A stretch of 42,722 nt of DNA, from contig JAHHGS010000104.1 in assembly GCA_019359715.1 (NCBI GenBank), forward strand, positions 1-42,722, given 5' to 3'. The position numbers and the translations under genes are program-made. Below are positions 15,826-25,364 of this stretch, piece by piece. The DNA comes from Aphanocapsa sp. GSE-SYN-MK-11-07L (lineage in GTDB: Bacteria > Cyanobacteriota > Cyanobacteriia > Thermosynechococcales > Thermosynechococcaceae). Below the pieces are notes generated by a model. That model did no database searches and was not told the DNA's origin. It saw nothing but the letters and a program-made list of their open reading frames with translations. Numbering within the stretch: the stretch's first letter is position 1; every line of letters starts with the position of its first letter.

Positions 15826-17763
15826 TTACTCGCTCAGCAATGAACGAACAATCGTCAGCGGGGGGCTTTCTTGCTGAGAGGTCATATCGACAGCGATCGC
15901 CTTAAACGCTATTTCTTGGCTGCTGCTGGGCAGACTCAACTGGGTTGAAGTTTCTAAAATTTCTTGGCGGGGATTATAGCTAAAGTCCACCAGCCAGCGA
16001 GGCGGCACAATAGTGGCTTCAGTTTCTTGGTCAATCACCCAAAGCTTGATACACAGTTGAGCTTCTGTGTCTGGAAGCCGCACCTCAACCACGAGGGGTA
16101 AACCGGCTCGCAGGTCTCGTTCCGGTAAAATCAAGGTTGGAATCGGCAGGGGGGCTGCCCGGTCAAACGTCGGTAACTCGACCCCGCTCAACAGGTCAGG
16201 TGCAGCAGCTTCTAGCGATCCAGAGGGGACTAAGTCAACTTGGTGGGCTAGCGTACTTAGGGTTGACCAAAACCGCTTGCCCAAATCTAAGGCTTCATAG
16301 CCAGCTTCGGTAGGTTTTGCACTGCCAGTTCTGACTAGCTCTCGCTCAGCCGGCTGGCGCTGCAAAAATTGGGGCAATGCAGGCGATCGCACTGGCTTTT
16401 TCGGGGTCTGGCGGGGATAAAGCCGAGGGGGAAGATTCGGCCCAGAAGCAGGCTGCAAGGCAACTAAACCCGCAGTGGCATCAATGATTGGGAGTTCTAA
16501 CATCGGCTCAGATTTGGGTTTCTGAGGCTCCAGCGGTAAGGGCGCTGGCTCCAGAATTGGCTCTGCGACTAAGTTGTCTAGTTCAATTGGTTCAATAACT
16601 TCAACGTCTTTAACAACAAGATTGCTGGCAACGGTCGCCGCGATCACAGTGATCATAAACGCCTGGGTGCTGCGAATTTCGTGAGCCTGATCTGCTGTCA
16701 CCAGCTTGGCTTCACCGACTAACACCCGATGCTCGGTCGGCACTGTCAGCAGATGGCTAAAACTGCTGGGAATATTTGGCTGCGGCAGGATGTAAATTTG
16801 CTCAGACAGTTGCACTTGGGTGAGCGGATCTCGAAGCCGAATCACTAGTTCGCCTTCAGCAAAGACCCGACCGGCAATTTCGATTGTCTCGCCTGCGATC
16901 GCTGTGTAAGCACTCTGATCCAAAATCACTAAACAGGAGAGCTGAGTCGGGGAATCAAAGAGCGTCGGCGATAGTTCCAGGGAGTCAAAGATTGGCTCTT
17001 GTAGACTTGGGTTGGTTGAACTGTTGTCTAGATCTAAATCTAAATCTAAAATCTCTAGATCATCGCGATCACTCTCAAGATCGCTTGGCTCTGGGGATAA
17101 AACTGCGTCATTTAAGTGCTGAAACAAGAACTCCAACATGTCTTGGGAAAAAGGCACCTCAGACCCAATATCACCCATTGCTTCATACAGGTCGGTAAAG
17201 TCTAAGCTGGGAGTGAACTGTTCAAAAACAGGCTCTGAGCTAAAATTGCGTAAAGCATTTTCTAAACTAGCAATCACCGCCGCCTGATCTGTTTGCTGTT
17301 CAACTAGTTCAACTGCGTCCTCTATATTGGGGAGATTTTGTTCTTCTTGTCGGGTCTGAGATTGCTCGGCCGACTGATCCTGCTGGGGAGGATCGATATC
17401 CCAGTCAGCACACAGTTCAACTTGGGGCAAGACTTGTAGTTGCAGCAGCGGCAGTTCAGTATGCAGGTTGCTGCCCGGCGGTAAACGGCAGGCTAAAGTC
17501 CATAGCCCTGGCTCCAGGTAGGCGAAGGGCATGACCTCGATCGCGCCGGTTGGGCTAGACTGCTGCGATCGCTGATGACATCGCTGTTGGGAAACCCCAT
17601 TTTCAACAAAGGTATGGCAAATTTGAATTTTGATCATCGATGAGGGCAAACAGGAGTAAGCCATCACCTGATAGCATCCTTCCAGTATTTCTACAGTTGG
17701 AGATTCAAGTGTCAGCCACTCTGCATCGCCTTCCTTTTGAATCAAAAATTCCCAGTTTTTCAT
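15826..17763 (-). CDS. Conserved hypothetical protein with acidic linker and beta-sandwich segments
   Basis: I do not recognise a named family. The 645-residue protein has four parts. An N-terminal ~110-residue beta-rich domain starts MKNWEFLIQKEGDAEWLTLE. A long acidic, low-complexity linker (about 130-260) includes a tandem-DL stretch written by a six-base DNA repeat. A beta-sandwich-like segment follows (about 280-375; SAYTAIAGETIEIAGRVFAE), then a proline-rich linker. A second beta domain lies near the C-terminus (about 545-640; LRAGLPLVVEVRLPDTEAQL). There is no signal peptide and no enzyme motif. The layout suggests a structural or binding protein. It is translationally close to the small membrane protein downstream. 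Confidence 0.7.
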   Translation of the reverse strand: MKNWEFLIQKEGDAEWLTLESPTVEILEGCYQVMAYSCLPSSMIKIQICHTFVENGVSQQRCHQRSQQSSPTGAIEVMPFAYLEPGLWTLACRLPPGSNLHTELPLLQLQVLPQVELCADWDIDPPQQDQSAEQSQTRQEEQNLPNIEDAVELVEQQTDQAAVIASLENALRNFSSEPVFEQFTPSLDFTDLYEAMGDIGSEVPFSQDMLEFLFQHLNDAVLSPEPSDLESDRDDLEILDLDLDLDNSSTNPSLQEPIFDSLELSPTLFDSPTQLSCLVILDQSAYTAIAGETIEIAGRVFAEGELVIRLRDPLTQVQLSEQIYILPQPNIPSSFSHLLTVPTEHRVLVGEAKLVTADQAHEIRSTQAFMITVIAATVASNLVVKDVEVIEPIELDNLVAEPILEPAPLPLEPQKPKSEPMLELPIIDATAGLVALQPASGPNLPPRLYPRQTPKKPVRSPALPQFLQRQPAERELVRTGSAKPTEAGYEALDLGKRFWSTLSTLAHQVDLVPSGSLEAAAPDLLSGVELPTFDRAAPLPIPTLILPERDLRAGLPLVVEVRLPDTEAQLCIKLWVIDQETEATIVPPRWLVDFSYNPRQEILETSTQLSLPSSSQEIAFKAIAVDMTSQQESPPLTIVRSLLSE

Positions 17764-18070
17764 GCCGTTACCGTATGCCTGCCGTCTTTAGCCCACTAGA
17801 TCCAACGACCCTTGTTTATTGACGATAGTTTAGCCGCTTTTATGTACTAATGGGCGGTATCTTCGACCTTTTTGGGCTAAGTTCCTGTAGGACTGACTGA
17901 GCGGGACTAAAAGCTAGCTCAAATCACGCCTCAGCACTGCTAGGGAAGGACATTGCTATCGTGCTTCGCGCTTAAACGACCAACGCTATCTGCTGAAAGC
18001 CTTACAGAGAAGATCCTTCAGCAAATAGTTTGTTCTGACCTCTGTATTAATTCTGAACTAATAACGAATA
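17764..18070. other. Gap, nothing identified
   Basis: The 307 bases between the hypothetical gene start and the hemL stop contain no ORF over 60 codons with coding character, no tRNA-like fold and no strong hairpin that I can see. They must hold the promoter of the 645-residue gene near 17764-17850. Confidence 0.5.
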
Positions 18071-19369
18071 CTACAGACTAGATAAAACAGCCTTAGCAGC
18101 TTCCAAAGTTTTATCGATTTCTAGATCGGTATGGGCAAGGGAGGTAAAGCCAGCCTCAAACTGAGACGGGGCGAGGTAGACACCGTGCTCCAACATACCG
18201 CGATGGAAGGCGGCAAATTTTTTCACGTCAGCGGCTTTAGCATCTTCAAAGTTATGGACAGGCCCGGCTGTGAAAAAGAACCCAAACATGCCGCTGATAT
18301 GGCTACCGCAAACTTGATGTCCAGCCGCTCTGGCAATTTGCAATAGCCCATTAATGAGCTTGCCAGTGACGCGATCCAGGTGTTTGTAACTGCCGGGTTG
18401 CCGCAGCAACTCCAAGGTTTTAATCCCGGCAGTCATCGCCAGCGGGTTGCCTGACAACGTACCCGCCTGATACATCGGCCCAGCGGGTGCCACCATTTCC
18501 ATGATTTCTCGCCGCCCGCCGTAGGCACCGACCGGCAAACCACCGCCAATAATTTTGCCCAAGGTTGTCACATCTGGGGTGATGCCGAATTTCTCCTGGG
18601 CGCCGCCGTAGGCAATCCGAAACCCAGTCATCACTTCATCGAAGACTAGCAAAGCGCCGTTTTCTTGGGTGAGTTCTCGCAAACCCGCCAAAAATCCACC
18701 ATCCGGGGGAATAAAGCCCGCATTGCCAACCACAGGTTCTAAAATAACGCCAGCAATCTGATCCGGGTTAGCAGCAAACAAGGCTTGAACCGCCTCCAGG
18801 TCATTGTAGGGAGCGGTTAAGGTGCTGGCTGTGACGGATTTTGGCACGCCTGGCGAGTCGGGCAAGCCGAGGGTAGCGACACCAGAGCCAGCTTTGACCA
18901 AAAACATATCGGCATGACCGTGGTAGCAGCCTTCAAATTTGATAATTTTTTCTCGCCCTGTATAGGCCCGAATCAGCCGCAGCATTCCCATACAGGCTTC
19001 GGTGCCAGAGTTGACGAAGCGCACCATCTCAATGCTGGGTACGGCATCAATCACCATTTCAGCCAAAACATTTTCGAGCGCGCAAGGAGCACCAAAGCTC
19101 GTCCCTTTTTCCAGGGCATCTCTTAAAGCTGAAATCACCTGTGGATGAGCATGGCCACAGATGGCTGGCCCCCACGTTCCCACATAGTCGATGTATTTGT
19201 TGTCGTCTACATCCCAAATGTAGGCCCCATTGACGCGATCGAAGACGATCGGCTGTCCCCCCACCGACTTAAACGCCCGCACTGGCGAGCTGACACCCCC
19301 CGGCATCAGTTTTTGGGCAGCAGTAAAAATTTCTTCTGATTTAGCCGTATTAAAGGTACTGGTGAGCAA
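18071..19369 (-). CDS. hemL: Glutamate-1-semialdehyde 2,1-aminomutase
   Basis: Converts glutamate-1-semialdehyde to 5-aminolevulinate, the first committed tetrapyrrole precursor, upstream of both haem and the ChlD step encoded at 25365. The 432-residue PLP enzyme shows [13 protein letters not shown] at the N-terminus, [20 protein letters not shown], the [10 protein letters not shown] motif, [13 protein letters not shown], and the PLP-binding lysine K272 in [18 protein letters not shown]. The start is a TTG at 19369: it has a strong AGGAG five to six bases upstream and yields the family N-terminus [15 protein letters not shown]; no ATG fits. Length and motifs are complete. Confidence 0.96.
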   Translation of the reverse strand: MLTSTFNTAKSEEIFTAAQKLMPGGVSSPVRAFKSVGGQPIVFDRVNGAYIWDVDDNKYIDYVGTWGPAICGHAHPQVISALRDALEKGTSFGAPCALENVLAEMVIDAVPSIEMVRFVNSGTEACMGMLRLIRAYTGREKIIKFEGCYHGHADMFLVKAGSGVATLGLPDSPGVPKSVTASTLTAPYNDLEAVQALFAANPDQIAGVILEPVVGNAGFIPPDGGFLAGLRELTQENGALLVFDEVMTGFRIAYGGAQEKFGITPDVTTLGKIIGGGLPVGAYGGRREIMEMVAPAGPMYQAGTLSGNPLAMTAGIKTLELLRQPGSYKHLDRVTGKLINGLLQIARAAGHQVCGSHISGMFGFFFTAGPVHNFEDAKAADVKKFAAFHRGMLEHGVYLAPSQFEAGFTSLAHTDLEIDKTLEAAKAVLSSL

Positions 19370-19375
19370 GGTTGT

Positions 19376-19380
19376 CTCCT
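19376..19380 (-). promoter_or_regulatory. Ribosome-binding site supporting the hemL TTG start
   Basis: AGGAG on the minus strand, six bases before TTG (AGGAGACAACC-TTG). It decides the start because no in-frame ATG lies nearby. Confidence 0.7.
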
Positions 19381-19565
19381 TAGATCAGCTGGTCAATAGT
19401 GTCTAGGCGGCTGGAGTCGCCGGCCTTTAGAATTTCTATTGTACCGACTTGGCCAATGTTCACTCTCAGATCTTTACATTGGGCAAGGGAGTTTAAGCAT
19501 TACAAATTTTAAGCCAAGATCAAGCATGATACTATTTAGTGATACTATTAAACTATAAAAATATA

Positions 19566-19820
19566 ATGAACAATAAAAACCGTAAAACCTATGATGCTAT
19601 TTTTGCTAAGCCGATTAGTTGCACTATTCTCTGGACTGAGGTGGTGACTTTAGTGCTTGCCTTAGGTGGTGATGTGATTCAAGGAGATGGCTCCAAAGTG
19701 CGTTTCGATCTAAATGGAGTTTCACTTAACCTTCACTCTCCCCATCCTCAGAAAGAGCTAAAACGCTATCAAGTCAAGGCTGTTAGGGATTTTCTAAATA
19801 ATGCAGGTGTGGAACCATGA
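19566..19820 (+). CDS. hicA: HicA-like toxin
   Basis: An 84-residue protein from ATG 19566 (a GTG at 19539 is possible but adds only AT-rich leader). The pattern is HicA-like: ILWTEVVTLVLALGGDVIQG as first helix, DGSKVRFDLNGVSLNLHSPH, where the GSKVRF stretch takes the place of the family's GSHxxF, and KRYQVKAVRDFLNNAGVEP as last helix. The catalytic histidine of GSH is replaced by lysine here, and HSPHP supplies histidines one strand later. This variant is common in the HicA group that pairs with long HicB. Activity is therefore less certain than for the module at 4457. The ATG of hicB overlaps the stop (ATGA). The region is AT-rich. Confidence 0.8.
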   Translation: MNNKNRKTYDAIFAKPISCTILWTEVVTLVLALGGDVIQGDGSKVRFDLNGVSLNLHSPHPQKELKRYQVKAVRDFLNNAGVEP

Positions 19821-20134
19821 ACTATAAAGGCTACGAGGCGATCGTCGAATTTGACGAATTAGATCGCTTATTCTTTGGTCGCGTGATTGACACTCGCGAT
19901 GTCATTGCTTTTGATGGCGCGTCAGTGGATGAACTTGAGCAGTCTTTCCACGCAGCAGTTGATGAATATTTAGCCGATTGCCAAACAATCGGAAAGACGC
20001 CTGATAAGCCATTTTCAGGCCGATTCAATCTGCGAATTTCTTCGGAGCTACATCGACAGGCTGCTACTAAAGCTGAAAAAGAGGGAATTAGCTTAAATAC
20101 ACTTGTTGAAAAAGCACTTCAGCAGGTGATTTAG
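19817..20134 (+). CDS. hicB: HicB antitoxin with ribbon-helix-helix tail
   Basis: The 105-residue protein has an N-terminal HicB fold (YKGYEAIVEFDELDRLFFGR, then FDGASVDELEQSFHAAVDEY) and a C-terminal DNA-binding tail, FSGRFNLRISSELHRQAATK followed by LNTLVEKALQQ, of the ribbon-helix-helix/Arc type. It should bind HicA and repress the hicAB promoter. It is translationally coupled to hicA by a four-base overlap. The pair is convergent with yebC, whose stop is 31 bases away. Confidence 0.9.
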   Translation: MNYKGYEAIVEFDELDRLFFGRVIDTRDVIAFDGASVDELEQSFHAAVDEYLADCQTIGKTPDKPFSGRFNLRISSELHRQAATKAEKEGISLNTLVEKALQQVI

Positions 20135-20165
20135 TAATTGACAAATCGGAGTCTCAGGCAAATGC

Positions 20166-20930
20166 TTATATCATTTCAGCCAGAAGGCGATCGCCCATTT
20201 CAAAATTGGCGGTCACACTTTGGACGTCGTCTAGGTCTTCGAGGGCATCCATTAGTTTTAGAATCCGTCGGGCTTGATCGGGGTCGGTAATTTCTAAGCT
20301 GTTGGTTGGAACCCAGCGCAGTTCTGCCTCTTGAACAGAGTAGTCCTGCTGTTTGAGCACTTGACTCAAGGCTTCCAGTTGGCTCACCCCAGTTGTGACT
20401 TCCGCCAGAGTTGCCTCTTCTAACTCAACAATTTCATAGGAGTCAGCGCCAGCTTCTAGCAATACTTCCAAAAAGGCTTCTTCATCAGGTGGGGCAATCA
20501 CAGTTACAATTCCGGTCTGCTTGAACATCCAGCCGACGCAACCCGTTTCGCCCAGGTTGCCCTCTTGTTTGCTAAAGGCGGCTCGCAAATCAGCAGCAGT
20601 CCGGTTGCGATTATCGGTCAGCGCTTCAATCAACACTGCTACACCGCCGGGGCCATAGCCTTCGTAGCGAATTTCTGCTAGCTCATTGCCGTCTGTGCCC
20701 AGCTTACCGGCCCCTTTGGCGATCGCCCGCTCAATGTTGTCATTCGGAATTCCGACCGCCCTAGCTTTTTCGATCGCGGTTCGGAGCTGAAAATTGGCTT
20801 CTGGGTCAGGCACTCCCTGCCGAGCTGCCACAATAATTGCCCGTGAAATGCGGGCAAACACTTTCCCTTTTTGGGCATCAACCCTCGCTTTTTGGCGTTT
20901 AATGTTCGCCCACTTACTATGTCCTGCCAT
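20166..20930 (-). CDS. yebC: YebC/PmpR (TACO1) family protein
   Basis: The 254-residue protein starts with the invariant MAGHSKWANIKRQKARVDAQ and continues GKVFARISRAIIVAARQGVP, ARAVGIPNDNIERAIAKGAG, the central YEGYGPGGVAVLIEALTDNR block and a C-terminal domain ending in the DALEDLDDVQSVTANFE strand. The family includes transcriptional regulators (PmpR) and, per recent work, translation factors that help ribosomes through proline runs. Which applies here cannot be read from sequence. Length is normal. It lies 90 bases after the histidine kinase on the same strand, across a perfect inverted repeat. Confidence 0.95.
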   Translation of the reverse strand: MAGHSKWANIKRQKARVDAQKGKVFARISRAIIVAARQGVPDPEANFQLRTAIEKARAVGIPNDNIERAIAKGAGKLGTDGNELAEIRYEGYGPGGVAVLIEALTDNRNRTAADLRAAFSKQEGNLGETGCVGWMFKQTGIVTVIAPPDEEAFLEVLLEAGADSYEIVELEEATLAEVTTGVSQLEALSQVLKQQDYSVQEAELRWVPTNSLEITDPDQARRILKLMDALEDLDDVQSVTANFEMGDRLLAEMI

Positions 20931-20958
20931 TGGTCTAAACCGATGTTGTGGAATACAG

Positions 20959-21003
20959 GTGATGATTTTGAGCAGCAGCGACGCTGCTGCTCAAAATCAT
21001 CAC
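20959..21003. repeat. Perfect 22-bp inverted repeat
   Basis: The arms 20959-20980 (GTGATGATTTTGAGCAGCAG and two more bases) and 20982-21003 are exact reverse complements around one A. It lies 17 bases after the kinase stop and upstream of yebC. The strength suggests a transcript end or a palindromic mobile repeat; there is no U run on either side. The word ACAGGTGATGATTTxGAGCA also appears once at about 10427-10446 without the other arm. Confidence 0.75.
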
Positions 21004-21020
21004 AAATTTAAGACTGCCAA

Positions 21021-23318
21021 CTAGGGGCTGACCGCTGAAGATGACTCACTCAGGGGTAGCGTAAACCAAAAAGTTGCGCCTGCGCCAGGTTGACTGTTCA
21101 CACCAATCTGACCGCCGTGAGCTTGAATGACTTGGCGGCAGAGATACAGCCCCAGACCAATGCCCGTCAGATGACGCGTATTGGCACCCTGAAAATAGAG
21201 GTCAAACAAATGTTCAGCCTGGCTTTGACTAATCCCAATCCCATCATCTTGGACAATGCAGACTAATTCATTGCTTTCCAGGCTGGCATTCAGGGTCAAC
21301 TGTAGCCCTGGTGGATTGTGCTTGAGGGCATTAGTAATCAAGTTTTCGTAAACTCGGCGGAGCTGGTGGGGGTCAATATCTACCAGCGGCAAGTTGGCAG
21401 GCATCATAGAGCTGAGGGTTGCCTGGTTTTTCGCCAAAAGAGGATCAAGGTCAGTAATGGTTTGAGCCACAACCTGAGCGATCGCCGTTGGTTCCCGATG
21501 CAAAACCATCCCGCCGGCATCACTGATATGGGCATCCAGCAAGGAATCAATCAGGTTGAGTTGGCGATTGCTGCTCTCGATCATCCGTTCTAATATTTTG
21601 CGCGGCACGGCGATCGAGGAGTCTTGGGCGGAGGGATGGCATTGTCCGGCGGGATGCAGCAGATTATTTAAGACCAGCAGCGTCCCCATGACTGGGGTGC
21701 GTAAGTCGTGCGAAACGGCATGGGAAAATGCTTCCTTCAGTGTGTTGATTTCCTGCAACTCCTGCATGTTTTGTTGCAGTTGAGCGGTTCGCTCTTCTAC
21801 CTGATGCTCTAGGTTGGCATTCAGCGCCGTCAGCTTTTGGTAAAGTTCTGCTTGCCGAATGGCGATCGCCACTTGGGTCGCCAATTTTTCGAGCAGTTCA
21901 ATTTCAGACGGCTGCCATTGGCGGGGATGAGAACACTGATCGGCAATCAGGACACCGAAAGACTGACAAGACTCGCAATCTGCACCGGAAACCGAAGATT
22001 CACGCTCGTTGATCAAGGCGATCGGGACTTCTAAACAGGCTTGTACTTGGCAATGGCTTAAGTACTGTCGCTCAAGCTCTGAGGCGACTTCAGCCACGTT
22101 ATTGATTACTTTAACCTTGCCTTGATGACAGTGATCAACAATCGTAAGCAGGTAGCTGGGATGATTGAACACCAGCGCTGAATCAACTGGCCAGTCAGGC
22201 GAATTCGATTCTGCCATCACTTGAGCTTGGGGAAACTGATTCACGACGTTAATAAAGCCAATCAGCACTTGGTCGGCTTGCAATAACTGCCGCACTTCCG
22301 ACACAGTTGTATCAAGAATTTCTTGCAGGTTCAGCGATCGCCGAATTCGCTGAGCAATTTCTCCTAGCAGGCGCTCTCGCTGTAGGGAAAGCTTAAGTTC
22401 TGCTTCAGCCTGCTTGCGTTCGGTAATGTCTCGAACTCCAACTACCCGGAGTGGCCGACCTTGATAAATAATCGTTTTGCCAGAAAGTTCAGCCATGAAT
22501 GTGCTGCCATCCTTGCGAACTCCTTTTGCTTCATAGGGCTGATCGTCCGCCTGCTGCATTCGCTGCCGAATCATCAACCGACTTTCGGGGGCAGCCAGTT
22601 CAGTTGCCAACATGCCAATTAGTTCGGTTGTCGTATAGCCAAACAGGGTTTCAGCCGCCACATTCGCATCAATAATTCGACCCTGATCGTGAATGACAAC
22701 GGTTTCAAACGTAGCCATAAAAAAGCTCTGCAAGCGGTCTTGGCTGGCTTGGAGAGCTTCTCTCGCCTGTTGGCGATCGCGAGCTTCCATCGCTAGCGAA
22801 AGCAAATCAGAAATTGAAGCCGCAAATTGCTGCTCTTCTAGCGTCCATTCGCGGGGGCTACCGATGTGCTCGTTGCACAGCACCCCCACCATTTGCCCAC
22901 CCAGCCAAATTGGGGCATCTAGCATCGAAGTAATTCCCAACGGCGTTAAGTAAGACCGCAAAAATTCTTTAGTGCGGCTATCTTGGAGCGCATTGTGAGC
23001 GGCAATTGTCCGGGCTTGCTCTAAAGTTTTGAAGTAGCCTGGGTAGAGGCTAGACCACAGCTCTAAACCCTGAGAATGACGGTCTGGGCTGCGCTCATAA
23101 AGGTCAAGGCAATCGATTCGACTGCGATCGGCGCTGTAGAGCCAAACGCTTGCCCGCTCTACTTCTAGGGTACGAGCTGTGGCAGCCAGAATATCCTCCA
23201 AGGCAGTCGTAAAGTTACCCTGATGCAGAGACTTGTGTCTAGCCAATTCAACCAATACTTGGTCTTGCCGCTGCAAGCGGCTAGCACTCATCTGTTGGGG
23301 TTGAAGTTCCAAGGTCAT
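21021..23318 (-). CDS. GAF-PAS-GAF sensor histidine kinase
   Basis: A 765-residue soluble kinase with no membrane segment. GAF 1 is at about 20-180 (ERASVWLYSADRSRIDCLDL, GGQMVGVLCNEHIGSPREWT). PAS is at about 190-300 (DQGRIIDANVAAETLFGYTT, ending VRDITERKQAEAE). GAF 2 is at about 315-490 (VLIGFINVVNQFPQ, GVLIADQCSHPRQW). It lacks the LRGCH-type bilin cysteine in the first GAF; cysteines CQVQAC and CESC lie in the second, but no phytochrome motif is clear. A coiled coil spans about 492-525, HisKA has H537 in FSHAVSHDLRTP, and the HATPase domain has NLITNALKH, DDGIGIS and GIGLGLYLCRQVI. No response regulator is adjacent, so it is an orphan kinase. Confidence 0.92.
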   Translation of the reverse strand: MTLELQPQQMSASRLQRQDQVLVELARHKSLHQGNFTTALEDILAATARTLEVERASVWLYSADRSRIDCLDLYERSPDRHSQGLELWSSLYPGYFKTLEQARTIAAHNALQDSRTKEFLRSYLTPLGITSMLDAPIWLGGQMVGVLCNEHIGSPREWTLEEQQFAASISDLLSLAMEARDRQQAREALQASQDRLQSFFMATFETVVIHDQGRIIDANVAAETLFGYTTTELIGMLATELAAPESRLMIRQRMQQADDQPYEAKGVRKDGSTFMAELSGKTIIYQGRPLRVVGVRDITERKQAEAELKLSLQRERLLGEIAQRIRRSLNLQEILDTTVSEVRQLLQADQVLIGFINVVNQFPQAQVMAESNSPDWPVDSALVFNHPSYLLTIVDHCHQGKVKVINNVAEVASELERQYLSHCQVQACLEVPIALINERESSVSGADCESCQSFGVLIADQCSHPRQWQPSEIELLEKLATQVAIAIRQAELYQKLTALNANLEHQVEERTAQLQQNMQELQEINTLKEAFSHAVSHDLRTPVMGTLLVLNNLLHPAGQCHPSAQDSSIAVPRKILERMIESSNRQLNLIDSLLDAHISDAGGMVLHREPTAIAQVVAQTITDLDPLLAKNQATLSSMMPANLPLVDIDPHQLRRVYENLITNALKHNPPGLQLTLNASLESNELVCIVQDDGIGISQSQAEHLFDLYFQGANTRHLTGIGLGLYLCRQVIQAHGGQIGVNSQPGAGATFWFTLPLSESSSAVSP

Positions 23319-23865
23319 GCGCTTAGTCCAAAAATAAATGAAGCGATTTGAGTGACCAAATTAATCGGGGAACGGGATCTCAAAAAACAGACTGAAACAC
23401 GATCAGAGATCGATACCAATCAGGGGCACAGTGACTACGTTGTTAGAGCCTGTCCAAGCCGTTTAGGCAGAATGTTAGAAGTACAAAATCGCAATTGCAC
23501 CAACAGCCTCTAGGATAAATTTGGCAGATCTGATTTAGCACTGGTTTGAAACATCCTACCCGAAGCGTCCCCAGGCTGTTCTCACCCAGTCAGGCGAGAT
23601 TGTGGCGATCCAAGCCAACTCCATGCTTGGACTTCTGCTCACAGGTCGCCCAACTTGCGGGGCAAAATCGGCTAGATGTTACAGTCTGTTGCAATTAGCT
23701 GCCAGTCCTTTGCTATGCGTAGTCGCTTCGGGTACGATTTTATGTGAATTCATAACGACTACATTTAAGCCCATCCCGGCTCAGTTTAGGCTCGATTGGC
23801 TGATTTTGTAGAACAGACATCGCAGCAGCTCACTGTACTGCCCAGTCACCCCAACTTTCACCCGC
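23319..23865. other. Divergent intergenic region, no gene identified
   Basis: About 550 bases separate the kinase start from the catalase. I see no ORF with coding character, no tRNA and no strong hairpin. A short stretch around 23450 (TTAGAGCCTGTCC) recalls insertion-sequence ends but has no partner. An open frame from TTG 23796 leads into the catalase and is judged leader. Confidence 0.45.
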
Positions 23866-23873
23866 AAGGAGAT
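23866..23873 (+). promoter_or_regulatory. Ribosome-binding site that fixes the catalase start
   Basis: AAGGAGAT lies nine bases before ATG 23883. It argues against the in-frame TTG at 23796 as start. Confidence 0.85.
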
Positions 23874-23882
23874 CCAACTTTT

Positions 23883-25364
23883 ATGGCTGAACATAACCCG
23901 TTGACGACTGCGAATGGAACGCCGATCGCCGACAATCAGAATTCTTTGACGGCAGGTGAGCGCGGGCCTGTCCTAATGCAGGATTTTCACTTAATCGAGA
24001 AGCTCGCTCACTTCAACCGCGAACGCATTCCGGAGCGGGTTGTCCACGCCAAAGGAGCGGCTGCCTTTGGCACCTTTAGGGTCACCCACGACATTACTCG
24101 CTACAGCAGAGCCAAGCTGTTCTCAGCCGTGGGTCAGCAAACCCCGGTACTGCTCCGCTTCTCAACCGTTGGCGGTGAAAAAGGTTCAGCCGATGCAGAG
24201 CGCGATCCGAGAGGGTTTGCCGTCAAGTTTTACACGCAAGAAGGCAACTGGGATGTCGTCGGTAACAATACGCCCGTCTTCTTCATCCGTGACCCGCTTA
24301 AATTCCCTGATTTTGTCCACACTCAAAAGCGGAATCCGCAGACGAACTGCAAAGATGCCAATGCCATGTGGGACTATTGGTCTCTCAGTCCAGAAGCACT
24401 GCATCAAATTACAATTTTGTTCTCAGATCGCGGCACACCCAAAAACTATCGACAAATGGACGGGTTTGGTAGCCACACCTTTAGCCTCGTTAATGCTCAA
24501 TCAGAGCGAGTTTGGTGCAAGTTTCACTTCAAGAGTATGCAGGGAATTGCCACCTTCACGGCGGCAGAAGCGGTGCGGGTCAAAGGCGAAGACCCAGACC
24601 ATGCCACTCGTGACCTGTTTGCCAAGATTGAGCAAGGGGACTACCCCCGCTGGCGCGTCTGCCTTCAGGTGATGACCGAGGCCCAAGCCGCTGGTTACAG
24701 AGATAACCCCTTTGACCTGACCAAAATTTGGCAGCACTCAGAATATCCGTTGATTGATGTTGGGATGCTAGAACTGAACCGCAATCCGCAAAACTATTTT
24801 GCTGAAGTTGAACAATCAGCCTTTTCTCCCTCGAATATTGTGCCGGGGATTGGCTTCTCACCAGATAAGGTGCTGCAAGCCCGGATTGTCTCCTATCCTG
24901 ATGCGCAACGCTATCGGCTCGGTGCCAACTACCAGCAGTTGGCAGTCAACCAACCCCAATGTCCGGTCATGCATTACCAGCGGGATGGGGCAATGGCCTT
25001 AGGCAACAATGGGGGCAACAATGGCGGGAATATACCTAACTATGAACCGAATTCGCATCCGGGTACACCCCAGCAAAACTCTGCCTACGCTGAACCGGCC
25101 TTAGACTTAGGCAGCGTCAAAGCCGATCGCTTTGATCATCGTCAGAGGAATGATGATTACACGCAAGCTGGCGACCTGTATCGATTGCTGAAGCCTGATG
25201 CTCAGGAACGTCTGACTCAAAACATTGTCGGCAGCCTTAGCGGAGCCGGACGGGAGATTCAGATGCGCCAACTCTGCCACTTCTTCCGGGCAGATGTGAA
25301 GTACGGTTTGCGAATCGCTGAAGGGTTGGGAATTGAAATTGATCCAGCCATGATGCAGAGTTGA
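23883..25364 (+). CDS. katE: Monofunctional haem catalase
   Basis: Breaks hydrogen peroxide into water and oxygen. The 493-residue small-subunit type begins [20 protein letters not shown]. The catalytic histidine is in [19 protein letters not shown], the [20 protein letters not shown] segment follows, the catalytic asparagine is in [20 protein letters not shown], and the proximal haem tyrosine is in [20 protein letters not shown] glycine/asparagine-rich insert (about 380-400, NNGGNNGGN) sits after MHYQRDG. No signal peptide. It is of the clade 3 kind by length. The symbol is tentative (katA is also used). Its TGA abuts the chlD stop on the other strand (TGATCA), so the genes are convergent with zero gap. 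Many cyanobacteria rely on KatG instead. Confidence 0.95.
   Translation: MAEHNPLTTANGTPIADNQNSLTAGERGPVLMQDFHLIEKLAHFNRERIPERVVHAKGAAAFGTFRVTHDITRYSRAKLFSAVGQQTPVLLRFSTVGGEKGSADAERDPRGFAVKFYTQEGNWDVVGNNTPVFFIRDPLKFPDFVHTQKRNPQTNCKDANAMWDYWSLSPEALHQITILFSDRGTPKNYRQMDGFGSHTFSLVNAQSERVWCKFHFKSMQGIATFTAAEAVRVKGEDPDHATRDLFAKIEQGDYPRWRVCLQVMTEAQAAGYRDNPFDLTKIWQHSEYPLIDVGMLELNRNPQNYFAEVEQSAFSPSNIVPGIGFSPDKVLQARIVSYPDAQRYRLGANYQQLAVNQPQCPVMHYQRDGAMALGNNGGNNGGNIPNYEPNSHPGTPQQNSAYAEPALDLGSVKADRFDHRQRNDDYTQAGDLYRLLKPDAQERLTQNIVGSLSGAGREIQMRQLCHFFRADVKYGLRIAEGLGIEIDPAMMQS

Noticed and set aside
17031-17053. Six-base tandem repeat TCTAAA/GATCTAAATC
   Set aside because: It encodes an in-frame Asp-Leu run in the acidic linker of the 645-residue protein; ordinary low complexity.
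23440-23475. Insertion-sequence-like end (GTTAGAGCCTGTCC)
   Set aside because: No matching inverted end or transposase remnant was found nearby.
24040-24672. 210-codon open frame within the catalase
   Set aside because: Alternative frame of a strongly conserved gene with serine/arginine-rich, non-protein-like composition.
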